Source of the DNA: Marinomonas profundi
GTDB taxonomy: Bacteria > Pseudomonadota > Gammaproteobacteria > Pseudomonadales > Marinomonadaceae
Reading direction: 5' to 3'
Length of the DNA stretch: 64,000 bases
Assembly: GCF_020694005.1 (NCBI RefSeq)
Contig: NZ_CP073013.1
Location: 3,420,578 to 3,484,577, forward strand
The position numbers were made by a program, and so were the translations under genes. The notes under the pieces are model-generated. The model had not been told where the DNA came from. It made no database searches and saw nothing but the letters and a program-made list of their open reading frames with translations. Below, one piece after another: positions 17,132 to 25,948 of the stretch (its first letter is position 1; every line of letters begins with the position of its first letter).

Positions 17132-18522
17132 GACGCTTTGCTCCTACGCACGACATTAAACTCTCGACATTCAACAAAATCGTGCACATCCAGATATTGA
17201 TTGGTGAAGTGTATTTCAAATAAATCTTCTATTTTCTTGGCGCTTACACCCAGAGAACCGACATAACGCAAATGGTCAAAACAGACAAAATCTTCGACCG
17301 ATTCAATGGTGAAGTCCAAGATATGTTTGCTACTTTCCGATGCCATCTGTTTTTCTAGATAACTTTGTATCTTGGGAATGGTAACTTGTCGGGCTTCATG
17401 GAAGCGACGCTGTTGGTCGCGTATCCTGATGGCGTCGGCTGATACTTCTGCTGGCGTCATCACTCGAGGCGGTGGTGGTTCTCGTCGTTTACTCGGTTGG
17501 GCAGCGGAAGCCACACCAACAAAACGAGCCCCAATGACTTGCTTTAAAACCGGTAAGGTTTCGTATTTAGCAATATCGCTAATGATACCAGCGACTTTAT
17601 TGGCCATACCTGGACGCGAGCTATCCATATAACGAGCGGTATCCGCCGCACGTTTTTCTAATCGATAGCGGTATTCGTCAATCCGCTCTAAGCGTTGCTC
17701 TATGTTACTAAAGGTGAGAATAATATCGCGGCAATCTTTTTCAACCATGGCTTGCGCTTCCGCCATGCTAATCAGCTGCTGATCCACGTAGCACTGAGCC
17801 ACTTGCCTCATGGTTTCTGGCGTGCCCAAAAACTCCTGGGTGAGCTCTAAAATTTGGCGGCGAAAGCGAAAAGGGTTATTGCTGGTTTTGATGGTTTTGT
17901 AATCGGCAATCAATATGCCCTCTACAAACAAATCAAAAAATCCCGCCACAATGGCTTTTGGATCTCGACTGGCAAAAAGCTCACGCTGCAAACTACGAAT
18001 ACCCAGCAAAATCTGATTCAAATGCGCCGAAAAATCTCTGGAAGCCTCCGCAGACTGACGCAAGGTCACGCCACGCTCTTTGGGGTGTTTGGCGACGGCT
18101 TCTAAGTTGCTAAGAATGCTTAATACGGTCGCACCATAGTTACGCTTACCATGTCGACTGATTTCAACCAACGAACGCAGCAACATGGAAATTTGCGGCG
18201 TCATAAGCACACTGACGCGATACAGTTCTTGCTCTTCCACTAACCAGCCAGTATTGACCAAACGATGGTAAATACGCAGGGCGTAATCGTGAATGGTCTT
18301 GGGGGAATCAAAGGACTCTTTTTGCTCATCGTGCCAAGCAAGCGTGTCTAGCTTATGCAGCGTGTCTTCGATTGATTCGATGATGGTTGATTTGTCTTTT
18401 ATCGGGTCTTCTGCGTGATCGTAAAAAACCTCCGCCAGATCATTGAGGACGGCTTCAATCAGTGCTCTATTAGAGCCGCTTAATGCCTGAAATATTTCAT
18501 CGGGTAAGTGTCTAAATAGCAT
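17125..18522 (-). CDS. JetA/MksF-like kleisin subunit
   Basis: A 465-residue protein, first of the three complex genes. The N-terminus MLFRHLPDEIFQALSGSNR and the long helical middle (IEQRLERIDEYRYRLEKRAADTARY) resemble JetA/MksF kleisins (DUF5716-like by recollection). A basic, proline-rich linker (KRREPPPPRV) precedes a C-terminal winged-helix-like region. Kleisins close the SMC ring. It lies 39 bp downstream of the CbiX-like gene, so the operon may begin there. Confidence 0.8.
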   Translation of the reverse strand: MLFRHLPDEIFQALSGSNRALIEAVLNDLAEVFYDHAEDPIKDKSTIIESIEDTLHKLDTLAWHDEQKESFDSPKTIHDYALRIYHRLVNTGWLVEEQELYRVSVLMTPQISMLLRSLVEISRHGKRNYGATVLSILSNLEAVAKHPKERGVTLRQSAEASRDFSAHLNQILLGIRSLQRELFASRDPKAIVAGFFDLFVEGILIADYKTIKTSNNPFRFRRQILELTQEFLGTPETMRQVAQCYVDQQLISMAEAQAMVEKDCRDIILTFSNIEQRLERIDEYRYRLEKRAADTARYMDSSRPGMANKVAGIISDIAKYETLPVLKQVIGARFVGVASAAQPSKRREPPPPRVMTPAEVSADAIRIRDQQRRFHEARQVTIPKIQSYLEKQMASESSKHILDFTIESVEDFVCFDHLRYVGSLGVSAKKIEDLFEIHFTNQYLDVHDFVECREFNVVRRSKASC

Positions 18523-18561
18523 TCAGCCCGCTCCATGAATAAACCAAAAACAATTGCATTG

Positions 18562-18978
18562 TTAAACCTTACCTAAATGATTGGCTATCACGGCCTGCAT
18601 GGCCTGTTTGATCCGCTCATCATCACCGATGGGCGGCAGCAATTTAATGTCTAAGCCATCGGTTTGTAATGCGGCTATTTGTTCTGGTACATCTTGTCTT
18701 AGATGACGACCAACGGCTAAAAAAAGCGGTAACACACCAATCTGACGGACCTCTTTTCCCAGCGTGGCGATAACGTCTTCAAGAGAAGGTGAAGTCAGTT
18801 CCATATACGCCAAACTGACGTTGCCTTCACCATAGGTTTGGCTCACTTGATGATAGAGTGATTCGAAAGGCTGTTTCCAAAGAGGGTCTGGGCTTCCATG
18901 GGCAAGAAGAATGATGTGATCGTATTCTTTGCGTAGCATTTTGATACCTAATGTTTCTCGATTCCCCATTTTAGCCAT
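18562..18978 (-). CDS. CbiX-like sirohydrochlorin chelatase family protein
   Basis: A 138-residue single-domain chelatase. ILLAHGSPDPLWKQPFESL carries the first catalytic His, and IGVLPLFLAVGRHLRQDVP the second active-site His. The short form is a small CbiX/SirB relative that inserts a metal into sirohydrochlorin; metal specificity is unknown. Possible starts are 18978, 18969 and 18939, with no decisive ribosome site; the last would trim 13 poorly conserved residues. It precedes the SMC operon by 39 bp on the same strand. Confidence 0.85.
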   Translation of the reverse strand: MAKMGNRETLGIKMLRKEYDHIILLAHGSPDPLWKQPFESLYHQVSQTYGEGNVSLAYMELTSPSLEDVIATLGKEVRQIGVLPLFLAVGRHLRQDVPEQIAALQTDGLDIKLLPPIGDDERIKQAMQAVIANHLGKV

Positions 18979-19136
18979 CCTATACTAGAAAAAGAAGGTG
19001 CAGAGTAAAAAACCTTAAAATCTTCTCAGCAAAGTAAGCAAAAAGCAGGCTATCACGTTTATTTTAGAAGTGATTGATCTTATTTCTTTTTTGGCTCGTA
19101 ACACGACAAACGATTGCAACACATAAGGCAGATAGT

Positions 19137-20027
19137 ATGAAGATTCTAATATCAGGGGCAACGGGATTCATTGGTCGTTTTTTGCTCGACGCGCTGTTAC
19201 CAAAAGATCACCAGATTTATGCTTTGGTAAGGTCGATTCCCGACCGTCGGCTAGGCCCTGACATCATTCAATTAACCTGCTCGACCTTAAATGCGTTAGA
19301 TGAACAAATCGATGTGTTTATTAATTTGGCGGGGGAAAATATTGCCAGTCGCCCTTGGACAGAAAAACGTAAAAAAGCCTTATTCGATAGCCGGGTATTA
19401 TTAACAAACACCATTCACAAGGCGTTCAGATATCCGCCAAAATGCGTTATATCCATGTCTGCGGTTGGCTTTTATGGTGTCGCCAGAGAGGATATTTTTA
19501 ACGAAGAAACACCACCAAAATCGGGCTTCTCCCATGAACTTTGCGCCGCCTGGGAAGAGGCAGCAATGGCGTTTAGCCGCGCTGAAACCCGCGTTACTGT
19601 GTTGCGTTTAGGCGTGGTGCTTGGTGTTGGCGGTGCCTTAGAAAAAATGCGCCTGCCCTTTTTGTGTGGACTTGGAGGCCCCATTGCCGATGGAAAGCAG
19701 TGGTTTCCATGGGTGCATATTGATGATGTTATCAAGGCGATTATGCTTGCCATGACAGATCAAGCTTATGCGGGTGCATACAATCTGGTGGCTCCCGAGC
19801 AAATACAGCAAAAACACTTTGCTAAATGCTTCGCGGCTGCATTAAAACGCCCTGCTCTTTTGACGACGCCAAAGTGGGCGCTGGCGTTGATTTTTGGTGA
19901 AATGGCGAGCCTGTTAACCCAAGGGGCCAGAGTGATTCCGCAACGCCTAGAAGAGCAAGGCTTCAAATTTACCTTTAAGCAAATAGACAAGGCTTTGCTG
20001 GACATTGAAAAGCGCCACTCTATATAA
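19137..20027 (+). CDS. SDR39U1/TIGR01777-type NAD-dependent epimerase family protein
   Basis: 296 residues from ATG 19137, chosen because the protein then opens with the nucleotide-binding strand MKILISGATGFIGR and AAGG sits upstream; an earlier in-frame start would add 21 unrelated residues. Further landmarks are NLAGENIASRPWTEKRKK, ISMSAVGFYG and the C-terminal LTQGARVIPQRLEEQGF, all typical of the YfcH family. These atypical short-chain dehydrogenase/reductases have no settled substrate. Monocistronic. Confidence 0.9.
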   Translation: MKILISGATGFIGRFLLDALLPKDHQIYALVRSIPDRRLGPDIIQLTCSTLNALDEQIDVFINLAGENIASRPWTEKRKKALFDSRVLLTNTIHKAFRYPPKCVISMSAVGFYGVAREDIFNEETPPKSGFSHELCAAWEEAAMAFSRAETRVTVLRLGVVLGVGGALEKMRLPFLCGLGGPIADGKQWFPWVHIDDVIKAIMLAMTDQAYAGAYNLVAPEQIQQKHFAKCFAAALKRPALLTTPKWALALIFGEMASLLTQGARVIPQRLEEQGFKFTFKQIDKALLDIEKRHSI

Positions 20028-20039
20028 ATGGAAGGTAAA

Positions 20040-20561
20040 TTAAGCGGAGGGGCGTTTTTTCTTTAGAACGGGTAAACCTTTGTCGTCGTTTAACGTATTT
20101 GTACACTTAGGGTAGGTAATGCAGCCCCAAAAATAGCTATTTTTACTTTTTTTCCTAACCAAGTAATGACCGCACACACGACAAGGGTATTTCTTAGTAC
20201 TCGAAGGAACGCCGTTGTCGTCCTCTACTGTTACTTTGCATTCTGGATAAGTAGAACAGCCCCAAAAAGTATTATCTTTGAAGGTTTTTTTTCTTAAAGG
20301 AGATTGGCAGGCGGGACAAAGATAACGCTTTGCTCTAACAGGCTTGCCATTTTCATGGTTCGCCGTGTAGTTGCAGATAGGATAAGATTCACAACCCCAA
20401 AAATCACCATTGGCGCCCGTTTTTAACACCAGTAAATGATCGCATTTTGGGCAACGGTAGCGCACTTTGGCTGATTTGATATGGGCATCAGCCTGCTCCA
20501 AGAACTCTTGTTCCCAGTGACTAGCGGGCAACCCTGGTACTTTACTGTCTTTATCCTGCAC
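20040..20561 (-). CDS. Protein with three topoisomerase-type C4 zinc fingers
   Basis: 173 residues made almost entirely of three tandem four-Cys fingers: CPKC...FWGCESYPIC, CPAC...FWGCSTYPEC and CRVC...FWGCITYPKC. Each has the F-W-G-C-x2-Y-P-x-C signature of the C-terminal fingers of TopA. No topoisomerase catalytic domain is attached, so this is a stand-alone ssDNA- or RNA-binding module similar to the YrdD family. The stop is 12 bp from the convergent epimerase gene. Confidence 0.87.
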   Translation of the reverse strand: MQDKDSKVPGLPASHWEQEFLEQADAHIKSAKVRYRCPKCDHLLVLKTGANGDFWGCESYPICNYTANHENGKPVRAKRYLCPACQSPLRKKTFKDNTFWGCSTYPECKVTVEDDNGVPSSTKKYPCRVCGHYLVRKKSKNSYFWGCITYPKCTNTLNDDKGLPVLKKKRPSA

Positions 20562-20578
20562 ACGCGTTACTCGTCATT

Positions 20579-20947
20579 TTACTTTTTATCTTTATAGCAA
20601 AGCGCACTGTCTTCTTTGCAATCTTCTTGCCCTGCTAGGTTTCGGATTTTTGAGGCGCCTTTTTTCGCACTGTCTGCGGTTGCGGCGCCAGCCTCTTTCA
20701 TTTTATCCCAAACAATAGCGCTGGTTTCTTTGGTGTTTTCCGATGCTTTTCGACCAAATTCAGCGGCTTTCTTACCCACTTCTGAGGCTTTTTCAGACGT
20801 GCTGTTTGCTATTTCAATGGTAGTCGCCTTGGTTTTTCCCCATAGCTCCACAGCGCCGCCTTTGGCTTTATTTAGGGCACTGTCGTCGGCTTGAGCCAAG
20901 GTTGATATTAAAACAAGGGAAGCAATTATCGCTTTTAAATAATTCAT
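20579..20947 (-). CDS. Secreted amphipathic-helix repeat protein, unknown
   Basis: A 122-residue protein with a signal peptide (LKAIIASLVLISTLAQA, cleavage near AQA-DD). The mature part is rich in Ala, Lys and Glu and forms heptad/11-mer-like amphipathic repeats (KASEVGKKAAEFGRKASENTK), resembling apolipoprotein- or LEA-like helices. Two Cys near the C-terminus (EDCKEDSALCY) could form a disulfide. I do not recognise a family. Its ATG overlaps the HAD stop by 4 bases, so it is coupled to hemH-HAD. Confidence 0.6.
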   Translation of the reverse strand: MNYLKAIIASLVLISTLAQADDSALNKAKGGAVELWGKTKATTIEIANSTSEKASEVGKKAAEFGRKASENTKETSAIVWDKMKEAGAATADSAKKGASKIRNLAGQEDCKEDSALCYKDKK

Positions 20948-21684
20948 AATATGGCCTTATGGTTGTCAAAAGAAGGTTGTTGTAACCAGTCGAGCAGCTG
21001 CTCGATATCACGAAGTGAGGCAAGCTGTGGATAGCGCAATAACGTATAATCGGTTACTTGTTCGTGCTCCCATGTACTGTGATAGGGAATATGAAGCGCT
21101 TGAGCGCCAATATCTAATACGGGCAAAATATCCGATTTTAGCGAGTTCCCTACCATCAGGAAATTTTCCACAAAGATCGCATGACGCTGCAATATTTGTT
21201 GATAAGCGTCTGCTGTCTTATTGCTGACAATCTCAATCGTATCAAATTGGTCTGCAATCCCCGAGCGCGCTAATTTGCTTTCCTGATCAAGCAGATCGCC
21301 TTTGGTAATTACCAACAAACGATATTCTCCTTGCAGCGCAGACAATACCTTAGCAACGTTGGGTAAAAGCTCTACAGGCGACGATAGCATACATTTTGCC
21401 AGCTGCATGATTTCATGTATTTCACTGCCTGTTATCCTACCTTCTGTCAATTCAATGGCGGTTTCTATCATCGACAGCGTGAAACCTTTAATGCCATAAC
21501 CAAAGTGCTGTAAGTTTTCGATTTGCACTTCCGCTAAATGGGAGCGTACATAGTTTTCATCATGGTAAGGTAAAAGCAGGTTGATAAACTCATCCTGCGC
21601 ATGGATAAAAATATCTTCATTTCGCCAAAGAGTGTCATCTGCGTCAAAGGCTATAGTCTGAATGTTTGCCGCGCTAATCGTCAT
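20944..21684 (-). CDS. HAD-family hydrolase
   Basis: About 246 residues from ATG 21684, which lies one base after the hemH stop (TAGCATG); a longer start at 21714 would overlap hemH by 29 bases. Motif I is FDADDTLWRNE with both Asp, motif II is LLVITKGDL and motif IV is MVGNSLKSDILP. The DADDTLW variant suggests the YfnB/haloacid-dehalogenase-like branch of phosphatases. Substrate unknown. Coupled downstream of hemH. Confidence 0.85.
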   Translation of the reverse strand: MTISAANIQTIAFDADDTLWRNEDIFIHAQDEFINLLLPYHDENYVRSHLAEVQIENLQHFGYGIKGFTLSMIETAIELTEGRITGSEIHEIMQLAKCMLSSPVELLPNVAKVLSALQGEYRLLVITKGDLLDQESKLARSGIADQFDTIEIVSNKTADAYQQILQRHAIFVENFLMVGNSLKSDILPVLDIGAQALHIPYHSTWEHEQVTDYTLLRYPQLASLRDIEQLLDWLQQPSFDNHKAIL

Positions 21685-21685
21685 G

Positions 21686-22678
21686 CTATTTCCACTGTTT
21701 GGTATTTTGTTCAATTAAATCAACATAAAGTGCGATCTGATCTGCTGAGTCGTTCAAGGCAGGAATGTAGTCAAACGCCACGCCGCCATTGTGTTTAAAT
21801 TCATCACCAAGCTCTAGTGTGACTTCCTCAAGAGTTTCAATGCAATCAATGGAAAAGGCAGGACTGATAACATTGATTTTTTTGACGCCCATCGATGGCA
21901 AAGCCCTTAGTGTGACATCGGCGTAAGGTTTTAACCATTCCTCGCGACCAAATCTTGATTGATAAACATGCGTCCATTCATGATCGCCCAGCTCAAGCTC
22001 TTCAGCCACCAGCCGACTGGTTGTCTCACAGCGTCGGGCATAAGGGTCACCATTAGTGACATAACGTTTGGGGATGCCATGATAAGAAAGTACAAGGTGG
22101 CGACGCTCTCCTTGCTTATCCCATTGGGCGCGAACAGAATTGGCAAGCGCCTTAATGTACATGGGGTGATCGGCATAATCGTGTAATAGCTGCAGTGATG
22201 GCCAATGAGGACAGTTTTTTAATGCACGCATTAATCTATCATAAGCGGCGGCCGTCGTGGTCGCGGAAAACTGCGGATACATAGGTAACACAAGGATATT
22301 TTTAACCCCTTGATCTCTTAGTTTTTGAGCGGCACTTTCAACACTTGGATTTCCGTAGGTCATGGCCAGTGCAACCGGAACGTTATGGCCTGTTTTTTCG
22401 CTCAACTCAGCTTGCAGTTTATCGCGTAAACGTTGACTAAAAACCAGCAAAGGTGAGCCCTCCTCCATCCACACTTGTTGATAGATCTTAGCCACTTTAG
22501 GAGGGCGTAGGGCCAAGATAACTAAATTAAGAATGGGTTTCCAAATCAATGGATTAAGGTCAACAACACGAGCATCAGACAAAAACTCTCGAAGATAACG
22601 GCGAACATCTGGCGTTTTAGGTGCATCAGGCGTGCCTAGATTCATTATCAATACGCCATAGTGACTCGTGTTTTTCAT
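21686..22678 (-). CDS. hemH: Ferrochelatase
   Basis: 330 residues. It inserts Fe2+ into protoporphyrin IX, the last haem step. The N-terminus VLIMNLGTPDAP, the conserved VLSYHGIPKRYV with the active-site His, and the C-terminal INVISPAFSIDCIETLEEV are diagnostic, including the catalytic Glu/His region. No C-terminal membrane anchor is seen. The HAD gene is coupled directly downstream. Confidence 0.95.
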   Translation of the reverse strand: MKNTSHYGVLIMNLGTPDAPKTPDVRRYLREFLSDARVVDLNPLIWKPILNLVILALRPPKVAKIYQQVWMEEGSPLLVFSQRLRDKLQAELSEKTGHNVPVALAMTYGNPSVESAAQKLRDQGVKNILVLPMYPQFSATTTAAAYDRLMRALKNCPHWPSLQLLHDYADHPMYIKALANSVRAQWDKQGERRHLVLSYHGIPKRYVTNGDPYARRCETTSRLVAEELELGDHEWTHVYQSRFGREEWLKPYADVTLRALPSMGVKKINVISPAFSIDCIETLEEVTLELGDEFKHNGGVAFDYIPALNDSADQIALYVDLIEQNTKQWK

Positions 22679-22798
22679 GGGATACCTTTTGGTTTGAATG
22701 ATTGACTCATTATAGGCAATTAAAATGGGGACAATTATGAAAATAGCAAGCTAATTCAGCCGAGCTTCTATGCCATGTTAACGTAAAGTAAGGCGCGC

Positions 22799-23650
22799 CT
22801 ATGGAATCCACAAACGCAACAAAGACAGTACCGCATAGACCACAAAACTGATGGATAAAACGCGTTTGTCTAGTGCATTGCCTCGCTGACGGCAAAGCCA
22901 ATAAAAAAACAAATGACTAGCAGCCAAAATACACGCCGAAGGCAAATGCACGGCACCCGCAAAGCCACCCAACCCCATGTTATCGACGTTTTTTGCAGGA
23001 TAAATAAACCCCACCATAGCGGCGATCGAAGCAAACACCACTAAACCATCTACGGTGCCTTGCCTCTGCCCTGCTTTTGTCTTGTTGAGTGTGCAAAGGC
23101 CTTTTGCCAGCACGCTCCCACAATTGGCAGACAACAGCGATAACGTACCGACAAGCAAACCAACGGGTAAGTGAGCTAGCTTAGGGATAGCAATCGCCCG
23201 ACGGCTTTCTATTTTTGCCTGAAACAGAATATGAATCACCGCGACCGCTGCGATGAAAGAAAAGGCCAGATTAAAAACCACCATGTTTATCAGCGACAAG
23301 AGTTGGGCGCCAATGACGCCTCCCATCGCGATACCTGGGGCAAAGTTAATTAAACTCTGCGAATCCACTTCCCCTTGCTGCATTGCTTTAACCCAAGTGT
23401 AAAGGTGTGCTGGAATAAACGCGACAATACAGGTTGCAACCGCTGGGAGCATTAATGCTTGAAAAGAGAGATCGAACACCGGAAGAAAGAAATAGAGAGC
23501 CGGTATCGCAATTAACGCTGGCGCGACATAAATCATCGATGAAATAGCCCCTGTCGCAGCGCCCATAAAAATTAACAACAAGATCCATTCAATCGTTAGC
23601 ATAAAAAAGGGTATTAGACTCCTGAATAGCCAAATAAGGTTAAAAAACAC
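22799..23650 (-). CDS. TSUP (TauE/SafE) family membrane permease
   Basis: A 283-residue integral membrane protein with about eight hydrophobic segments, starting FNLIWLFRSLIPFFMLTIEW. The duplicated TSUP pattern is visible as GAATGAISSMIYVAPALIAIPAL and later LPVGLLVGTLSLLSANCGSVL with the Gly-rich turns. The family exports sulfite, sulfoacetate or other organosulfur anions; this one's substrate is unknown. It lies 120 bp upstream of hemH on the same strand and downstream of the cheV terminator. Confidence 0.83.
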   Translation of the reverse strand: MFFNLIWLFRSLIPFFMLTIEWILLLIFMGAATGAISSMIYVAPALIAIPALYFFLPVFDLSFQALMLPAVATCIVAFIPAHLYTWVKAMQQGEVDSQSLINFAPGIAMGGVIGAQLLSLINMVVFNLAFSFIAAVAVIHILFQAKIESRRAIAIPKLAHLPVGLLVGTLSLLSANCGSVLAKGLCTLNKTKAGQRQGTVDGLVVFASIAAMVGFIYPAKNVDNMGLGGFAGAVHLPSACILAASHLFFYWLCRQRGNALDKRVLSISFVVYAVLSLLRLWIP

Positions 23651-23654
23651 GCTT

Positions 23655-23684
23655 AAAAAAAGCAGACATGGGTCTGCTTTTTAC
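23655..23684 (-). terminator. Terminator after cheV
   Basis: Read on the minus strand: AAAAAGCAGAC, loop CCAT, GTCTGCTTTTTTT. Perfect 11-bp stem with T run, 30 bp after the cheV stop. Confidence 0.88.
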
Positions 23685-23713
23685 CGAAATCTTATAATAA
23701 GCCTATCCGTAAA

Positions 23714-24649
23714 TTATTCTCGTTCAACCACACTGCGAATTCTGTCTTGAATCAGAGTCGCTAATTTATCAGGCTGAAACTTTGACAAAAAATCATCGCA
23801 GCCCACTTTTTGCACCATGGCTTTATTGAAACTGCCACTGAGTGAAGTGTGTAAAACAATATGAAGGTCTTTTAGTCTAGGGTCTTCACGTACTTCACGG
23901 GTCAAACGATAACCGTCCATCTCTGGCATTTCTGCATCGGTAATCATCATGAGTAGTTTTTCGGGTACTATTTCACCGTCATCGGCCCATTTTTTTAGTT
24001 TTTCAAGGCCGCGCTTACCATCAGTGGCCTCATGAACGGTAATGCCCATGAAGTCTAATGTTGATCGACACTGTGCTAAACCAACAGAAGAGTCGTCGAC
24101 CACTAAGACCTCCATCCCTTTGGCAAGCTCCAGTAAGCCCTTGTCTATTACCTCGTCACTGACTGTGCTGTCATAAGGCGAAATTTCAGCTAAGACTTTC
24201 TCAACGTCAATTATTTCAACGATTCGGTCGTTCACTCGTGTGATGGCGGTCAAATAGTGTTGGCGCCCTGCGCCATCTGGTGGGGGTAAGATTTCGTTCC
24301 AATTCATATTGATGATTCGGTCTACCTCACCCACCATAAAGCCTTGGACGCTATTATTGTATTCCGTCACGATCAAATTGCACGGCTGAGAACGATCAAT
24401 CGGCCTCATGCCAATCGATTCGGACAAGTCTATAACCGGAACGGTTCTTCCTCTAAAGTGAGTGACACCAGCAACAGAGGGATGCCTGTGCGGCATAAGG
24501 TTCAGTTTTGGCAGCATGACTACCTCCTGAACCTTAAACACGTTGATTGCAAACATTTGCATACCACCAAGACGGAACATCAATAGCTCCAAGCGATTCT
24601 CACCCACCAACTTGGTTCTTTGGTCTACCGCGTCTAACATGCTTGCCAT
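23714..24649 (-). CDS. cheV: Chemotaxis coupling protein CheV
   Basis: 311 residues in the CheV layout. A CheW-like domain (about 15-165) contains VQEVVMLPKLNLMPHRHPSV, which docks receptors to CheA. A receiver domain follows (about 178-305) with the acceptor Asp in MMITDAEMPEMDGYRL and Lys in CDDFLSKFQPD. CheV tunes receptor-kinase coupling. No other chemotaxis genes are adjacent. Monocistronic with its own terminator and 114 bp of upstream space shared with the divergent HDOD gene. Confidence 0.93.
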   Translation of the reverse strand: MASMLDAVDQRTKLVGENRLELLMFRLGGMQMFAINVFKVQEVVMLPKLNLMPHRHPSVAGVTHFRGRTVPVIDLSESIGMRPIDRSQPCNLIVTEYNNSVQGFMVGEVDRIINMNWNEILPPPDGAGRQHYLTAITRVNDRIVEIIDVEKVLAEISPYDSTVSDEVIDKGLLELAKGMEVLVVDDSSVGLAQCRSTLDFMGITVHEATDGKRGLEKLKKWADDGEIVPEKLLMMITDAEMPEMDGYRLTREVREDPRLKDLHIVLHTSLSGSFNKAMVQKVGCDDFLSKFQPDKLATLIQDRIRSVVERE

Positions 24650-24763
24650 ACGTTACTCCAAACATTTTAAAATTAAGGCATTAATCCATTATAACCATGA
24701 TATTGTATTCGGCTAAATGTTACAGTATTTTTTTTGAGCCGACTCTTCTTCTAAGGATAATGA

Positions 24764-25948
24764 ATGGAGAATAATGATGTACTTTTTTGCCGCAAAGCGA
24801 TCGTCAACCGTTTATCAAAGGTTATAGCTTACTACATAATGCACCCAAGCAATGCGATACAAGAACATGATATGGCGTTTTTAAGCGCCTTGTTTGTTGA
24901 TGTAAACCTTGACGAGATAACGCAGCAAAAAACGCTATTCATTCAAAGTAATTTAGAGGAAATGAGCGCCCTACCGCCACACCCCAAAAGCCCAGTGGTG
25001 ATCTTCATCAGCGCGGCTAGCTTTACCGAAGCACACCTCGATCTACTTTCTGAACTGCGCCTTCAGGGTTATCAATTGGGTATTATAAACCCGACCTTAG
25101 ACTCCCTTTCAGTGACGGTAATGAGTAATTTTTCTTATGCTGTATTTGACCTAAATTGCTTGCACATTAGTGACATTACTACCTGGAGTAACACAGAGTT
25201 ATTGCGCCATAAAAAAGTATGGGTAAATAACATAGAAAACGCGGAACAGTTTCGTCAACTAGAAGAAAGCATTCCAGAAGGGGTTTTCAGCGGCAACTTT
25301 ATTGGTAAAGTCACCCCGATTAAAGGCAAACGCATTTTAGCGTATAAGGCCATCTTAATTGATTTGCTGGTGGCGCTGAATCAGCATAAATCGTCCCCTC
25401 GCGAATTAGCAGACTGTATAGAACGGGATCCGACATTAACCTATCGCATCATTAAGCTGACTCACAGTGTTTTATACCGCAGTCAATTCAACGTCACTAA
25501 TGCACAACGCGCTGTCGAAATAATAGGCATACGAGACCTCATAAAGTGGGTTGGCGTGGTGATGTTAGGAAGTGTTTTAGGCAAGCCAAACTGTCTTTTT
25601 TCGATGGCGGTTTCAAGAGCTTTCTTTTGCCAAAACCTTTCCACCGCTTTATTTCCTAAACTAGAAGGTGCGTTTTTAGTGGGCTTGTTTTCTTATCTAC
25701 CCAGTTTTTTTGATGAAGAGCTGCCCGTTTTGTTAAAAGACTTACCGCTTGACACTAATATCAAGTCGGCTTTATTAGAGTACAAAGGGAGTTTGGGAGG
25801 GATTTTAAAAATAGTCGAAGCATACGAAGCTGGGCGCTGGGAAAGAATCCCCTTTGACAAGCTTGCCCATAAGGGGATATCAAAGCAATCGATTAAAGCG
25901 CTATACATTGAAAGCTTAAAAAACGCTCGCGGAATGGAGGGAATATGA
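24764..25948 (+). CDS. EAL/HDOD (YuxH-like) signalling protein with degenerate EAL domain
   Basis: 394 residues. The first 190 residues align by pattern with a YuxH-type EAL domain, but the usual AYELL motif reads AYYIM and the metal-binding acids are not evident, so it is unlikely to cut c-di-GMP. The C-terminal half is HDOD: SSPRELADCIERDPTLTYRIIKLTHS and AVEIIGIRDLIKWVGVVML. Such proteins usually act as c-di-GMP receptors or scaffolds. The stop overlaps tatD by 4 bases, so the two are co-translated. Confidence 0.82.
   Translation: MENNDVLFCRKAIVNRLSKVIAYYIMHPSNAIQEHDMAFLSALFVDVNLDEITQQKTLFIQSNLEEMSALPPHPKSPVVIFISAASFTEAHLDLLSELRLQGYQLGIINPTLDSLSVTVMSNFSYAVFDLNCLHISDITTWSNTELLRHKKVWVNNIENAEQFRQLEESIPEGVFSGNFIGKVTPIKGKRILAYKAILIDLLVALNQHKSSPRELADCIERDPTLTYRIIKLTHSVLYRSQFNVTNAQRAVEIIGIRDLIKWVGVVMLGSVLGKPNCLFSMAVSRAFFCQNLSTALFPKLEGAFLVGLFSYLPSFFDEELPVLLKDLPLDTNIKSALLEYKGSLGGILKIVEAYEAGRWERIPFDKLAHKGISKQSIKALYIESLKNARGMEGI

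Noticed and set aside
13034-18522. Complete Wadjet defence system
   Set aside because: Three of four subunits are present, but no JetD-like nuclease frame lies between 11.2 and 20 kb, so I did not call it a full anti-plasmid system.
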